DNA of 64,000 nucleotides from Paralithodes platypus (GCA_032716605.1 JAVRFV010002319.1:1682148-1746147), one strand, 5' to 3'; positions 17,256 through 28,185 are shown, counted from the stretch's first letter. Notes: generated from the letters alone by a model not told the origin. Translations and numbers: made by a program.

Positions 17256-19550
17256 CCAGTGTGCCAAAATTCGCCCATTTTCTTCGTGATCCCGAACCTA
17301 ACATTGAAAAAATATTGATACTGAAATAGGCTAAGAGCCTGTGACTGTCCCGGGGCGGCCGGGAGCCCCGCTAAACCTGCCATTCTATTTCTACATTACA
17401 CTCATCAAACGATAGTTGCTTTGCTCTACACTGTACTCTACATTGGCTATGATCTTAGAACTATTATATATCACCTGTATTGAAGTCCAAATGCAGCTAC
17501 TAATGTAAATATAGACGGATAAATCCAGAGCTCGAGTCATGAGAGCGATTTGTTTACACTGTGAAAACACAACTTTTTCGGTTCGGATGAGGTGACTGAC
17601 TTTAGCACCAATATAACAAATATATATTACAATAAGGAAACAGCCATCGTTCATAGAACGAACTCCTGGATGGGAGAGTCCGCTAATACAAACAAACAAA
17701 CAAACAACCAATGTACCCCTACACTCCGATGTTATATTGCGCCGAAGGCTGAGTCAAGACGAACACAACTACCGTAATTTTATTGGCACTCGAATGCTCA
17801 ATAATATGTAGATTAAAGGATAATAATAGGTATTTATCTAAAACTATGTATATATTAACTAAACTACTCCATGTGTTTAATATATTGACTAAATTTCACT
17901 GAAATGAATAATGTAAAATATTAATTTAAGTTTGAATGTTAATTTTCTGATCTGATCTGATCTTAATTAAACTCCCACAAAATACACGATATTTTTTCGT
18001 ATGTGCTAATTTTATGGGGTCTCTAATTTCTTAAAAATAGTGAATGAATATAAATTTTATGTGTTTGACAAAGAGCGCAAGACCTTGAGGCATAAGGTAA
18101 GCTATAAATTAGTACGATTTTATGATGAATTATTGGTTTTTCAGGGGTAGCCTATATATGTGGTTGGATTAATGGAAAACAACGAACCAATATCAGCAAT
18201 GTTTTCCATTGTGGTGTTTCCGAGAATAATCCAATGATGACGTCAAATTAGCTTGCCGCCAATCAACTGTGGAACACTTGGAAATGTGTTAGCTGTTATT
18301 TACCGATATATTTGTGGAAAAATAGAGTGAATTAAGGGGCTGGAATATAACATTGACTTCATGTGAAGTGCGAGTGCCCTACACATTCTAAAATTGTGCA
18401 TATTAATCTTGGGGAACTCATTATATATAAGGTATAAGTTCAAGGTGATACTTTGGATAAACCTGACTTCTAGCAAGCACCAAACCGATTTTGTAAGTAG
18501 CCAAGCATATTATTTTTTTCAGATAAGCCTAGGCCTACTTGTATTAGCCTAGGCCTATGATGATAATGATGATTTGAAGCAGAAATGAGTAGCCTAGGCT
18601 GAGGCTAGGCATATTAGGCTTAGGATAACCCATTATCCAACAATCTTAGGACTGCCCCCACTAGTGGGGCTATGTATAATGTATTGATAGGCTAATGAAG
18701 ATCAAGGAAGATTTGAGGTTAAAGACAGTAAAAAATAAGGTTAGCTAGGCAGCTGGGAATCTGGTTCTGGTAGGCTAAGACTCAGAGCCCACTCTTAACC
18801 CGGGAATGGCGAAGGTCCTCAATTATGGTAATTATTTAGAAGATGACCTTTTTTTCTAGTTATTAAAAACTTACTCTATGGTGTATTATATGATATATAG
18901 AAGCAATAGAACTGTTAAAATGACCTGGGAAGTGTATATTAAACTTAGCCTAGGCCTATTTTAGATGTCTAACTTTTAAAATAATAATATAAAAATACGT
19001 AGGCTAGGCCTAGGCTAGGATTAATTTTTGTTTATCATTATACAGAAAGTTGTATCACTCAAAAAAACAGCGTCATTCGACACCCTAGCTAGGCTATAGC
19101 CTATGACAATAACAGTTTGCCGTCATGCCGTGGGATTATAGGGTATAGTTACCTGTCACTGAAGAATACTTTCGCAGTCTTACCGTTTGTTTTTGTTTTC
19201 AAGGTATAGGCTATAGACAGAATAGGCTACAGTAGTATCTTATCTACTGGTATCTTATTTTATTGTAGTTTATATTATGAGTGGAAGATTTGCAATAACT
19301 TACCCTAACCAAAGTCCAAGCTTAGTGTCCAAAGTGGGATCTGCACCCTGCCTCTATGTTCTCATTTTGTATACCGGTAACTTTTTAGCCAGATTACCGG
19401 TACAATTTAATAAGTGTACAGCCAGCAGCTAGGCCTACCGCCTACAGTGCATTTATAGATTTCCTGGAATCCCGGCCATGACTTGGGTATCACTAAAGAA
19501 TCTTTCCGCAGCCTTATGTACAATTGTTTACAATTGTACAATTGTCACGC
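17256..19550. other. Unassigned 2.3-kb stretch
   Basis: I found no reading frame with a recognisable product. 18530-19250 is unusually rich in CCTAGG-centred palindromes (CCTAGGCCTA, GCTAGGC). 18231-18500 has promoter-like words, described separately. 19545-19550 leads into the RTE-like LINE. Confidence 0.4.
18231..18500 (+). promoter_or_regulatory. Possible promoter with a CRE palindrome (speculative)
   Basis: A perfect TGACGTCA (18238-18245) lies beside CCAAT at 18231 and 18259, and a consensus splice donor GTAAGT occurs at 18493. Together these could mark a promoter and non-coding first exon. Each word is short and could occur by chance in AT-rich DNA, and no downstream coding exon was found. 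Confidence 0.18.
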
Positions 19551-22500
19551 ATCCTACTGCATGTCGTACAAGGCGACTAATAGGGGGGATGGTGATAGAC
19601 TTGCGGACCAAGTAGCCATCACTATACAATGAAGCCTTGTTATTGGCGCTGGCATTGTCTCTATATGATAGTGCTGTGACAGGGCTTCATTGTACTTGCT
19701 CCAAGTTGCCTAATGGCGGCACACTGGCAGTGGGTGTCGCTCCCTCTGGACCCGGCCCTGGCGCCCTGGGCCCAACCTGGACGAAATGGATCCAGAGGGT
19801 ACAGTACGTAGTGTTTCCCCGGACTGGCACTTTCCGCCCAATAGTATAGGGGCCCGAACCTGGTGGTAGCGCTCCAGGAGGCTGCCCTGTCATTTGGCGA
19901 AAAATATCAGGCCAGTCGTAGTGCCGTGTACGCGCACGGGGTGCGTCCCTGCGGCTGGTTCTGGTGGGGCGTACCGAGGCCACTGGATCCTACCCCCTTG
20001 TAATCACTTGGGGGATGGTGCTGGGAATGGTCCCGGGGTAGACTGGAGCCGGAGTTCTGGGGGGGGGGTGATGCTCATCTGCCAGCCAAACCTACCTAAC
20101 TATGACTAAAATCAAAGAAAATAAACGTAAGTCCGATGAAACAAAACCGCACAGGACAATGACAAATGCCCCCCACAAACTCAGACTTGCTAGTGTGAAT
20201 GTTGGTAGTTTGAATCTGCGTGCGAATGAAGTGGTTGAGATGTGTGAGAGGAGGCGAGTGGACATCTGCTGTACCCAGGAAACACTCTGGAAGAGGCATG
20301 GGGTACAGTGGATTGTCGGAAGGAGGAAAAGATATAGGATATACTGGATGGGTGTGGAGACTGATAAAGCGAAAGGAGGAGTGGGTGTTCTGGTGGCTGA
20401 AGAGCTGGCGGAAAGTGTGCTTCAGATTACGAGAGTTAGTGAAAGGCTGATTGTTTTGAAGTTGAAAGTTGGTGAAAGAATTCTGAATGTGATATCTGCA
20501 TATGCCCCACAGGCTGGTTTACAGAAAGAGATAAAAGAGGACTTCTGGAATGACACCGTCAGTGTCATTTCAGGCCTCTCGGAGAACGAAATAACTATCG
20601 TGGGGGGGGACCTCAATGGTCACGTGGGAGCATCTGCAGATGGATACGAGGGGGTACATGGAGGAATTGGTTACGGAAGGAGAAATCTAGAAGGCGAATA
20701 TATATTGGAGTCCTGCGTTGCACTCAACATGGTTGTGTGTAACACAAAGTTCAAGAAAAGACAGAGCCACCTGATCACATATAACTCTGGGGTCTCCAGT
20801 AGCCAGATAGATTACTTCTTGGTTAACAGGAAAGACTGGAAACTAGTTCGAGATGTAAAGGTCATCCCGAGCGAAGAATGTATCCCCCAGCATAAGCTAC
20901 TTGTGTGCGACATGAGCTTATACAGAGATCCTAAGCGCAAGAAGGTTTACATACCCAAAAGGAAAGTGTGGCTGCTGAAGGACAAGGAAGTTAGGGATAG
21001 GTTTCATAATGAACTGGAGGAAATGAATAGAAATAAGGAAGCTAGGCCTAACGATGTAAATAGCCAATGGAACTTTCTTAAGCATAGCCTTATCGCTGCC
21101 ACTGACAAAGTCTGTGGGAAAACAAAGGGTCACCCCAGGAATAAGACCTCTTGGTGGTGGAACGATGAGGTAGAACATGCTGTGAAAGAGAAAAGGAGAT
21201 GCTTCAAAGCATGGAAGAAAGGAGGCAGCAGGGAGGAATACCAGGCAGCTAAACGAACTGCCAAAAGAGTTATTTACAATGCTAAAAATCGCATTAAGGA
21301 CCTGGTCCTCGAACAAGTGTGTAACACTGACAATCCCAATGGGATCTTCAACCTAGCTAGGCGAGTTAAAAATGACAGTAGGGATATTATAGGTGAACAG
21401 TGTGTTAGAGATGATAATGGGAAGATTGTGTATGCAGAAAATGAAATCAGAGAAGCATGGAAGGTACACTATGAACGATTGCTAAATGTAGAGTTTGAAT
21501 GGGATAAGGAACAGCTTAGTATCGAAAAACCAATATCTGGGCCCCCTCCTTTGATAGCACCAGCTGTAGTGAGCGACGCAATCAATAAAATGAAGGACGG
21601 TAAAGCTCCAGGTTGCTCCGACATTGTCGCTGAGATGATAAAAGCCTCAGGGGAGATTGGTGTAAACTTAGTCACTGAGTTGATAAACACCATTATTAAA
21701 GATGAGAAAATCCCAGAGGATTGGCTCAAAAGTGTAATAGTAAATATATACAAAGGAAAAGGGGATGCGCTAGATAGAGGAAATTATAGGGGCCTGAAAA
21801 TGCTTGACCAAATCATGAAGGTCTGTGAGAGAGTCCTTGAGGGTTTGATCAGGCAAAGCATCTCTATTGATGATATGCAGTTTGGTTTTATGCCAGGACG
21901 TGGTACAACCGATGCTATCTTCATAGTCAGGCAGATGCAGGAAAGATACCTACTAAAAGGCAGGGATCTTTACTTTGTGTTTGTGGACCTGGAGAAGGCC
22001 TTTGATAGGGTACCTAGAGATGTTGTACAGTGGGCTATGAGGAAACTTGGTGTGGAAGAGTGGCTGGTGCGTGTGATAATGAAGATGTATGAGGATTCGC
22101 GAAGTTCGGTGAGGGTGAAAGGTGTACTGAGTGATGAATTCGCAGTCCGTGTTGGAGTCCATCAGGGTTCAGTGTTAAGCCCCCTCCTCTTTATTATGGT
22201 CTTGGAGGCGCTGTCTAGAGTTTTTAGAGGCGGACTCCCGTTGGAACTGTTTTATGCAGACGATTTAGCCCTAATAGCTGACAGTATGCAGGATGCTGAG
22301 GCCAAATTCAGAAAGTGGAGAGAGGGCATGGCGAGCAAGGGTTTAAGAGTCAATATTAACAAAACCAAGGTTATGCATTGTAGTTTGAGACGAGGCAATG
22401 TGGAAAAGAGCGGTGCATACCCATGTGCAGTGTGTGGAAAGGGAGTGGGCGTTAACTCAATTCAATGTAGCATCTGTCGATGTTGGGTACACCATGGGAG

Positions 22501-23265
22501 TAAGCGCTGTAGTAGAATAAAGGGGCCCCTGCCGAAGGATAAGTCAGAAATAGAGAAATTTGAGTGCGTAGTGTGCAAAGGCGAGCTTGTGTTAAGTGAT
22601 GATCCTGTGGCTGTGAATTTTGGAAATGAGTCTTTGGAGCTGGTGAACAAGTTTTGTTACCTAGGAGATACCATCTCTGCCGGTGGTGGGGCCGAGGCTG
22701 CCACTGTTGCTAGAATTAGGTGTGGCTGGGGGAAGTTCAGAGAATTGATGCCAATCCTGACCATGAAAAGAATGCCTCTCCCCCTGAAGGGAAAGGTGTA
22801 TGCCTCATGTGTTAGAAGTGCAATGACGTATGCCTCAGAAACATGGGCCGTTAAAGTAGAGGATGTCAACAGAATGGAGCGTAATGAGATGAGAATGGTG
22901 AGATGGATGTGTGGGGCCAGGCTACAGGATAGAATAACAAATGTTGAGCTGAGGAGACGTTTAGGTATAAAGAGTATTAGCGAGGTGATGCGTACAAGTA
23001 GACTGGGATGGTATGGACATGTGGAGAGAATGGATGAACAAAATTGGGTGACAAAATGCAGGTCTGTGATTGTGGAGGGAGCTGCACCAAGGGGTGGACC
23101 GAGGAAGACCTGGGATCGGACTATACGCGCCGATCTCAAATCCAAGAACTTGACAAGTGAAGCAGCCCTTAACAGGGTTGCCTGGAACGCCGCCATTAGG
23201 ACAAGAGACTGAAACTGCACTTATGTGTGGAACACTCAGTCTTAAAATGTTATGTATGTATGTAT
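19551..23265 (+). mobile_element. Full-length RTE-like LINE with ATGT-repeat tail
   Basis: The 5' region begins at about CATCCTACTGCATGTCGTAC, with a 550-base GC-rich leader. One ORF follows (20102-23212), and the 3' end is (ATGT)n at 23250-23265. A short microsatellite tail is typical of RTE-group LINEs. A 5'-truncated copy with the same tail, inverted, lies at 29746-30216, and a 5' fragment at 7335-7440. Confidence 0.85.
20102..23212 (+). CDS. LINE endonuclease-reverse transcriptase with an internal PHD-like zinc finger
   Basis: The 1036-codon frame is intact. The endonuclease starts near residue 29 (LASVNVGSLNLRANEVVEM) with CTQETLW, GGDLNGHVG near 168 and SSQIDYFLV. The RT has GNYRGLKMLDQI, FMPGRGTTDAIF, FVDLEKAFDRVPR, GVHQGSVLSPLLF and the catalytic YADD at 718-721. 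Residues about 775-830 then carry a cysteine/histidine cluster (CAVCGKG, CSICRCWVHHGSKRC, CVVCKG) spaced like a PHD-type finger, which could bind protein or nucleic acid. The C-terminal region (TYASETWAVKVEDV, LGWYGHVERM, PRGGPRKTW) is the usual end for these LINEs. RTE-group assignment is my inference from motifs and tail; another clade with the same finger is possible. Confidence 0.9.
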   Translation: MTKIKENKRKSDETKPHRTMTNAPHKLRLASVNVGSLNLRANEVVEMCERRRVDICCTQETLWKRHGVQWIVGRRKRYRIYWMGVETDKAKGGVGVLVAEELAESVLQITRVSERLIVLKLKVGERILNVISAYAPQAGLQKEIKEDFWNDTVSVISGLSENEITIVGGDLNGHVGASADGYEGVHGGIGYGRRNLEGEYILESCVALNMVVCNTKFKKRQSHLITYNSGVSSSQIDYFLVNRKDWKLVRDVKVIPSEECIPQHKLLVCDMSLYRDPKRKKVYIPKRKVWLLKDKEVRDRFHNELEEMNRNKEARPNDVNSQWNFLKHSLIAATDKVCGKTKGHPRNKTSWWWNDEVEHAVKEKRRCFKAWKKGGSREEYQAAKRTAKRVIYNAKNRIKDLVLEQVCNTDNPNGIFNLARRVKNDSRDIIGEQCVRDDNGKIVYAENEIREAWKVHYERLLNVEFEWDKEQLSIEKPISGPPPLIAPAVVSDAINKMKDGKAPGCSDIVAEMIKASGEIGVNLVTELINTIIKDEKIPEDWLKSVIVNIYKGKGDALDRGNYRGLKMLDQIMKVCERVLEGLIRQSISIDDMQFGFMPGRGTTDAIFIVRQMQERYLLKGRDLYFVFVDLEKAFDRVPRDVVQWAMRKLGVEEWLVRVIMKMYEDSRSSVRVKGVLSDEFAVRVGVHQGSVLSPLLFIMVLEALSRVFRGGLPLELFYADDLALIADSMQDAEAKFRKWREGMASKGLRVNINKTKVMHCSLRRGNVEKSGAYPCAVCGKGVGVNSIQCSICRCWVHHGSKRCSRIKGPLPKDKSEIEKFECVVCKGELVLSDDPVAVNFGNESLELVNKFCYLGDTISAGGGAEAATVARIRCGWGKFRELMPILTMKRMPLPLKGKVYASCVRSAMTYASETWAVKVEDVNRMERNEMRMVRWMCGARLQDRITNVELRRRLGIKSISEVMRTSRLGWYGHVERMDEQNWVTKCRSVIVEGAAPRGGPRKTWDRTIRADLKSKNLTSEAALNRVAWNAAIRTRD

Positions 23266-24372
23266 GTTTGTTTTTATTTCTTCAAGGAATATAGTACAGT
23301 AGTTTATTGTTCAATTGTTTATCATGTTATGAGTAGATAATTTGCATTACCTTACCCTAACCTAACTTTACTTAGTCTTAGTGTCCAAAGTGGGGGCTGC
23401 CACTATCCCCACAGTCCACACACCCGCTAACTAACATATATTATTGGTATGTCTTGTCATTACTATAACCTGACTTCATGGGGGTAACGGAGACTTGATT
23501 GAATATTTTCGGAATTAGCCTCGCAGAATCTTGAGTCTTTTAAAGTTGTGAAAATTAAAGTAAGTTTCTACGTTCCTACTGATTGTACTTAACCCGAGAT
23601 GGGAATAGCCTACCCAGGTATTTTTTACTCGGCCCAGGGAAAATAATAGACAAACAAATGTTCTAATCAAAGTTTATTCTTGAAACTTGGTACCGGTATG
23701 TATTTTAACCAGTACTCTATAGTAACTCATGTATCATATGAAAGGATATAAATTAAGTATGTAATAGTTCTTGGAATGCAACAACAAATATACATGAAAT
23801 CTTTATTGGACAAAAGTTACAAAACTAAAACAGGGACTGCTAAGAATAATTTAAAAACCTGTTTTCAATGCCTATATTAGTGGACCTGAAGTGCATCTCT
23901 TTGAGACTGAAGTACAGGCAGCCAGCTCCCCTAGTATCCTGATTAAACACCAGTAAACATACATAACATCCCTTTTACTTACAATATTATTCATTCCTTT
24001 TAATAAATTTTGAGCATGTATTGTGCATATATTTACCTTCACATCTCAAAATTTCTCCGGCGGCCGGGGGGCTAAGCCCCCCGGACCCCCTGTTATGAAG
24101 CGGGGGGCTGCACCCCCCGCAGACACCGCGCAAAGTTGATCCTTGTAAGCTTAGAAAAATGATCCAGAACTGGATAATTTCTGTTTTGGCACCCTGCACC
24201 GTACACCACACAGGCTCAGAGGGATCAGGAGGGACTCGGAGATCAAGCCTTCCACCCAAACGACCTCAATAATGTCGTATATTGCTTAAAATACATTAAA
24301 AGTACAGTACTCATAAAAGATATTGTGATTCCATCAAGAATAGAACTGGCATTAACTATTATTGGAGTGTTA
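23266..24372. other. Unassigned stretch with two perfect GC hairpins
   Basis: No gene is supported. Two short palindromes, CCGGGGGGCTAAGCCCCCCGG at 24064-24084 and GCGGGGGGCTGCACCCCCCGC at 24100-24120, are separated by 15 bases. They would form strong hairpins in either strand. The surrounding sequence is AT-rich. Confidence 0.5.
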
Positions 24373-24700
24373 ACAATTCATTAGAAGTTATTGATAAACT
24401 TAATACCATGCCGAAAGTTACCTCAGTACATGGCTTCGACTTTTCAACTTTGTACAGTACCATATACCAATTTGCCTTTAGATTTAGTGTTTTCAGAACT
24501 TTGCTTTATTATAGATTTGCACTTTGACAGATTTGTTAAGAATGGTAATAATTTCATAAATGTTTATTCATATTTTAATAATGTGTCACTTGGCTCTACT
24601 CCCACTAGTTCAGTATATTTTGATAGAACTAAACTTAAAGATGCCTTTAAATTCTTCCTTTTCAATACTTATGTAGAACTAAACTTAAAGATACCTTTAA
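24373..24700 (+). mobile_element. Penelope-like element, left part of the reverse transcriptase
   Basis: The frame encodes VTSVHGFDFSTLYSTI, matching the Penelope pattern FDFSTLYTTIPH, with later VYFDRTKLKDAFKFFLFNTY. A 50-bp block containing AACTAAACTTAAAGAT and TTTAAATTC is repeated in tandem, which throws off the frame. At TTAA 24697-24700 the element is interrupted by the piggyBac transposon and resumes at 29532. Confidence 0.75.
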
Positions 24701-24846
24701 CCCTTAACCCGGCAAGCGCGATAGGCCTCACGGAAGGCTTCCTATAGGGAACGCGATAGGCCTCACGGAAGCAGGATTTTTAAAGGCGTACCAAAACGGC
24801 GCCAAGCTGTCTGGGGAGTCACAAATTGCGCCACGTTTAGTGCGAC

Positions 24847-27459
24847 ATGGTACCTCTCGATGGCACCCACAACCACCCGCCGCACGCACCCCACACAGTC
24901 TACACACGCAGTACGCTCTCAGTCACCATGGAGCCTACACGCTCCCCTGACTCGCTCCCTGTTGACTCGCCCAACCCTGTTGCTGGCGGTGTTAGTGCTC
25001 GTGGCAGGACACGAATACGTGCCAGGGACCCCTCCTACGTATATACTTCTGAGGATGATGAGCCAGTGCAGCCAAGAAGACCTACACGTGCTGGGAGAGG
25101 CACGACACGTGGTGGGAGAGGCACGACACGTGCACCAAGCACGACGAGTGCGAAGAGGTCATTGTCCTCAGCATTTGCTCTGACAACTGCTACCACAACA
25201 ACTACTGCCTCTACTGTTGTGGCAACGACGCCCACGGCGCCCACCACCACAGGAAGTACAAGTGGCCGTCCTGGGGATGCAGGAGCATCGGGGGTAGTTG
25301 GCAAGAAGGGTAAGGGTAAAGGACACCCTTATCAGTTCAAGAGGAGTAAGGTGACACCTCCCGCCTCTACCACCCCCGCGTTGCCACCACCACCACCACC
25401 CACCACGGCCGCCCCTGCACCACTGCCCACCACGGCCGCCCCTGCACCACCGCCCACGCACGCCCCTGCTCCACCACCCACGCCCACCCATGCCCCTGCT
25501 GCTGTTGGAGGGCCTCGTAGAGTTTTGGCAGCCGGTCTAACGCCATCCAAGTTTGACGCCCTCCTCTTCCCTCCTGACTCCTCTGACGACGACGCTGCAG
25601 AAGGGGAAGCCTTCGATCCCAGGAACTATGGCTGGGGTGGTGATAGTGGGAGCGAGTCTGAGGAGGATCAAGACCAATATGAGGGAGGTGCAGAGGATTC
25701 GGAAGACGACGATGTACTTCTGCACCGTGACCATGACCAAGACCTGTCTGACGACGAAGGCGCAGACGACGTGGCTGACGGAGGGGCTGATCCTGATCCC
25801 CCACGGGCGTATAATTTTGCCTGGTCTGAAGGGTCCCATTTCCAACCAGATTTGCACCAGTTCAATGCCAATCTGGCTGGTTCAACAGCAGACTGGCCCT
25901 GCAATGACCAGTCCATGGAATCTGATTTCTTCTGTGCATTTTTTGACCAGGAGGTATTATCTCATCTCGTTTCCCAAACCAATGGCTATTTTACCTGGGT
26001 GAGGGAAAGAATTGATATGATATCTCCTAGAGCAAGAATTCGTGCATGGGTTGATACGACTGTCCCTGAGCTCCTTGTGTTCTTTGCGTTGTTGCTAATC
26101 ATGCCTCTCTGCAGGAAGCATGTAATGGAGCATTATTGGAAGCACGACCCAATCATCAACACCCCAATTTTCCGGAAATATATGGCTCGTGATAGATTTT
26201 TCTTGCTTCTGCGATTTTTGCACTTCACAGACAATAATAATCCAAACCGAGCTGATAGAATATGGAAAGTTCGGGATGTGTTGACCATGTTGTTGCAAAG
26301 GTACAGGAAATTCTTCTACCCCTTTGCCAACCTGGTGATTGATGAGTCGCTCGTGCTTTTCAAAGGACGCCTGGTGTTCAAGCAGTACATCCCCTTGAAG
26401 AGACACAGGTTCGGGATCAAGATCTTTGTGTTGTGCGATTGTGAAAGTGGAATAGTGCTCGACATGATCGTATACACCGGCACTGATGTAGACATTCCAA
26501 AAGTCGGTGGCAACGACCCATTGGGCATGTCAGGGCACATTGTGAAAAAGATGCTGGAGCCCTACCTGAACAAGGGGCACACGTTGTACACCGACAATTG
26601 GTATACAAGTCCTGCACTCTGCCAGTTCCTCCATGACCACAAAACGGGGGCATGTGGGACTGTCAGAACTAACAGGAAGTTCATGCCTAAGTTCCAAGGC
26701 AATCGCATAGAACTGGACAACCCCTCCCACAGTGACACCGCTTCTGATGACGACTTGGCAGAGGAACAAAGGCGCCGCAGACTGGACAGACCAAGAAGAA
26801 AGAAGAAAGAGCACTACAAGCAGCTGGAGAAGTCTGGGAAAGTTCTGGCGGTAAAGTGGCTCGATAAGCGACCAGTTCACCTGCTTTCGACTGTCCATAC
26901 AGGTGCCCAAGTGGACTCTGGTAAATTCCACTACCGTACCAAGAAGTCTATCCAGAAACCTGATATGGTGGTGGATTACACCAAGTACATGCGCCTTGTG
27001 GACAAGTCTGATTGCCAGCTTGCAGGCGTTGAGTGCCTACGAAAAACAGTGAAGTGGTATCACAAGCTTTTCCTTCACTTTGTTGACATCACGATGCTCA
27101 ACGCTTACAACATGTGGCTTGTAAAAAAAGACATGGCCCCGAACAAAAAACTCAAGTTCAGGGAGTTCATATACAACGTCGCCTACCAACTCCTACAAAA
27201 ACACCAACCAGTCTCCGGTCACAGGGGTCGCCGTGCAGTCAACCTCCCAGACAGAGTCATTGATGGATATGACAAACACTACCCTATCCACACCGAGCTA
27301 TCTGGCACCCGGAGGCTGCAAGTACAGTGCCAGGTCTGTGCCCACTCCACCAGAAAGCCACAAAGAAGAAGCCGAGTCACATCAATGTGCAAGGAATGCA
27401 ACGTTGGGTTGTGTTTGGGCGAGTGCTTCAGGGACTACCACTCACTCAAGTACTACTAG
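24847..27459 (+). CDS. piggyBac transposase, intact, PGBD4-like
   Basis: It cuts and pastes DNA at TTAA sites. The 870-codon frame is uninterrupted; Met 28 (24928) is an alternative start. Residues 1-330 are disordered: basic Arg/Gly, then Thr/Pro-rich, then acidic Asp/Glu clusters. The DDE_Tnp_1_7 fold starts near 340 (NFAWSEGSHF), and the three catalytic aspartates are visible as VIDESLVLF (Asp 499), YTDNWYTS (Asp 583) and RLVDKSD (Asp 719). The last 60 residues form a cysteine-rich finger (CQVCAHS, CKECNVGLC, CFRDYH), which in piggyBac proteins binds the terminal repeats. The length exceeds the usual 550-600 residues because of the disordered N-terminus. With no lesions it could be active. 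Confidence 0.93.
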   Translation: MVPLDGTHNHPPHAPHTVYTRSTLSVTMEPTRSPDSLPVDSPNPVAGGVSARGRTRIRARDPSYVYTSEDDEPVQPRRPTRAGRGTTRGGRGTTRAPSTTSAKRSLSSAFALTTATTTTTASTVVATTPTAPTTTGSTSGRPGDAGASGVVGKKGKGKGHPYQFKRSKVTPPASTTPALPPPPPPTTAAPAPLPTTAAPAPPPTHAPAPPPTPTHAPAAVGGPRRVLAAGLTPSKFDALLFPPDSSDDDAAEGEAFDPRNYGWGGDSGSESEEDQDQYEGGAEDSEDDDVLLHRDHDQDLSDDEGADDVADGGADPDPPRAYNFAWSEGSHFQPDLHQFNANLAGSTADWPCNDQSMESDFFCAFFDQEVLSHLVSQTNGYFTWVRERIDMISPRARIRAWVDTTVPELLVFFALLLIMPLCRKHVMEHYWKHDPIINTPIFRKYMARDRFFLLLRFLHFTDNNNPNRADRIWKVRDVLTMLLQRYRKFFYPFANLVIDESLVLFKGRLVFKQYIPLKRHRFGIKIFVLCDCESGIVLDMIVYTGTDVDIPKVGGNDPLGMSGHIVKKMLEPYLNKGHTLYTDNWYTSPALCQFLHDHKTGACGTVRTNRKFMPKFQGNRIELDNPSHSDTASDDDLAEEQRRRRLDRPRRKKKEHYKQLEKSGKVLAVKWLDKRPVHLLSTVHTGAQVDSGKFHYRTKKSIQKPDMVVDYTKYMRLVDKSDCQLAGVECLRKTVKWYHKLFLHFVDITMLNAYNMWLVKKDMAPNKKLKFREFIYNVAYQLLQKHQPVSGHRGRRAVNLPDRVIDGYDKHYPIHTELSGTRRLQVQCQVCAHSTRKPQRRSRVTSMCKECNVGLCLGECFRDYHSLKYY

Positions 27460-27689
27460 GAGTGGTACCTGTGTCGCCCTATCTCAGCCAAACTCCTGCC
27501 CCGCCCACCTACCTCACTACCTACCTCACTACCTACCTGCCCGTACCTGACCTGCCCGTACCTGACCAACGTGATCTCAAAACACCTGCCTGCCTACCTA
27601 CTTGCCCGTACCTGACCAACGTGATAATATTATCATAACATGTACAAATTATAGTTGTAGGATAAGTTCATATGTTTTGGTATATACTG

Positions 27690-27695
27690 TATATA

Positions 27696-27769
<74 letters not shown>

Positions 27770-27800
27770 TATATTATTGTATACAGTATACTGTATATAT
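27690..27800. repeat. (TA)n microsatellite
   Basis: About 80 bases of near-pure TA dinucleotide follow the piggyBac transposase stop, bordered by ACTGTATATA and ATACAGTATA. Frames of repeated Ile-Tyr here come from the repeat. Confidence 0.95.
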
Positions 27801-27976
27801 AAGCAATATTTTCATTTATTATTTCAGTTTAATTCATTAGCCAGGCAATATTTTGTTTTATTTATATATATACCTATGTAATATTATACTTATGTACTAA
27901 CCTTTTGTAACAACCTTTTGTAATAATAAAACAAACAAAAAAACAAACAAAAAAACAAATAAATAAACACAAAAAA

Positions 27977-28040
27977 ACATACTTACGCTCTGCTATTCAT
28001 CAAAGTTTTCGACTTTATGAATAGCAGGGCGTAAGTATGT
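27977..28040. repeat. 64-bp near-perfect hairpin
   Basis: A 24-bp stem (ACATACTTACGCTCTGCTAT, then TCAT, at 27977-28000) pairs with 28017-28040 with a single mismatch. The 16-base loop CAAAGTTTTCGACTTT can pair further (AAAG with CTTT). It lies between A-rich runs. It could be a tiny fold-back element or a small-RNA hairpin; nothing in the sequence decides. Confidence 0.7.
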
Positions 28041-28078
28041 AAAAAAAAAAAAATTTCAAGTGATATAAACACTCCAAA

Positions 28079-28185
28079 AACATCCCCATAACCTCTCTGG
28101 TTTCGAACCCACGTCTCTAGGCCTACGTCTCTAGGCCTACATCTCACTCAGTCCATCACTCTAACCACTAGACCATGACTGTTCA
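28079..28185 (-). mobile_element. tRNA-derived SINE with an internal 14-bp duplication
   Basis: On the minus strand TGGTCTAGTGGTTAGAGTG is an A box and GGGTTCGAAACC a B box. Between them AGGCCTAGAGACGT is directly repeated, lengthening the tRNA-like region beyond normal. This argues for a SINE or tRNA pseudogene over a working tRNA gene. Confidence 0.65.

Noticed and set aside
24064..24120. Bacterial-type intrinsic terminators
   Set aside because: The hairpins are GC-rich, but there is no adjacent gene and the genome is eukaryotic.
25035..25916. Minus-strand and alternative-frame Gly/Val-rich proteins in piggyBac element 1
   Set aside because: They are shadows of the low-complexity N-terminus of the transposase on the plus strand.
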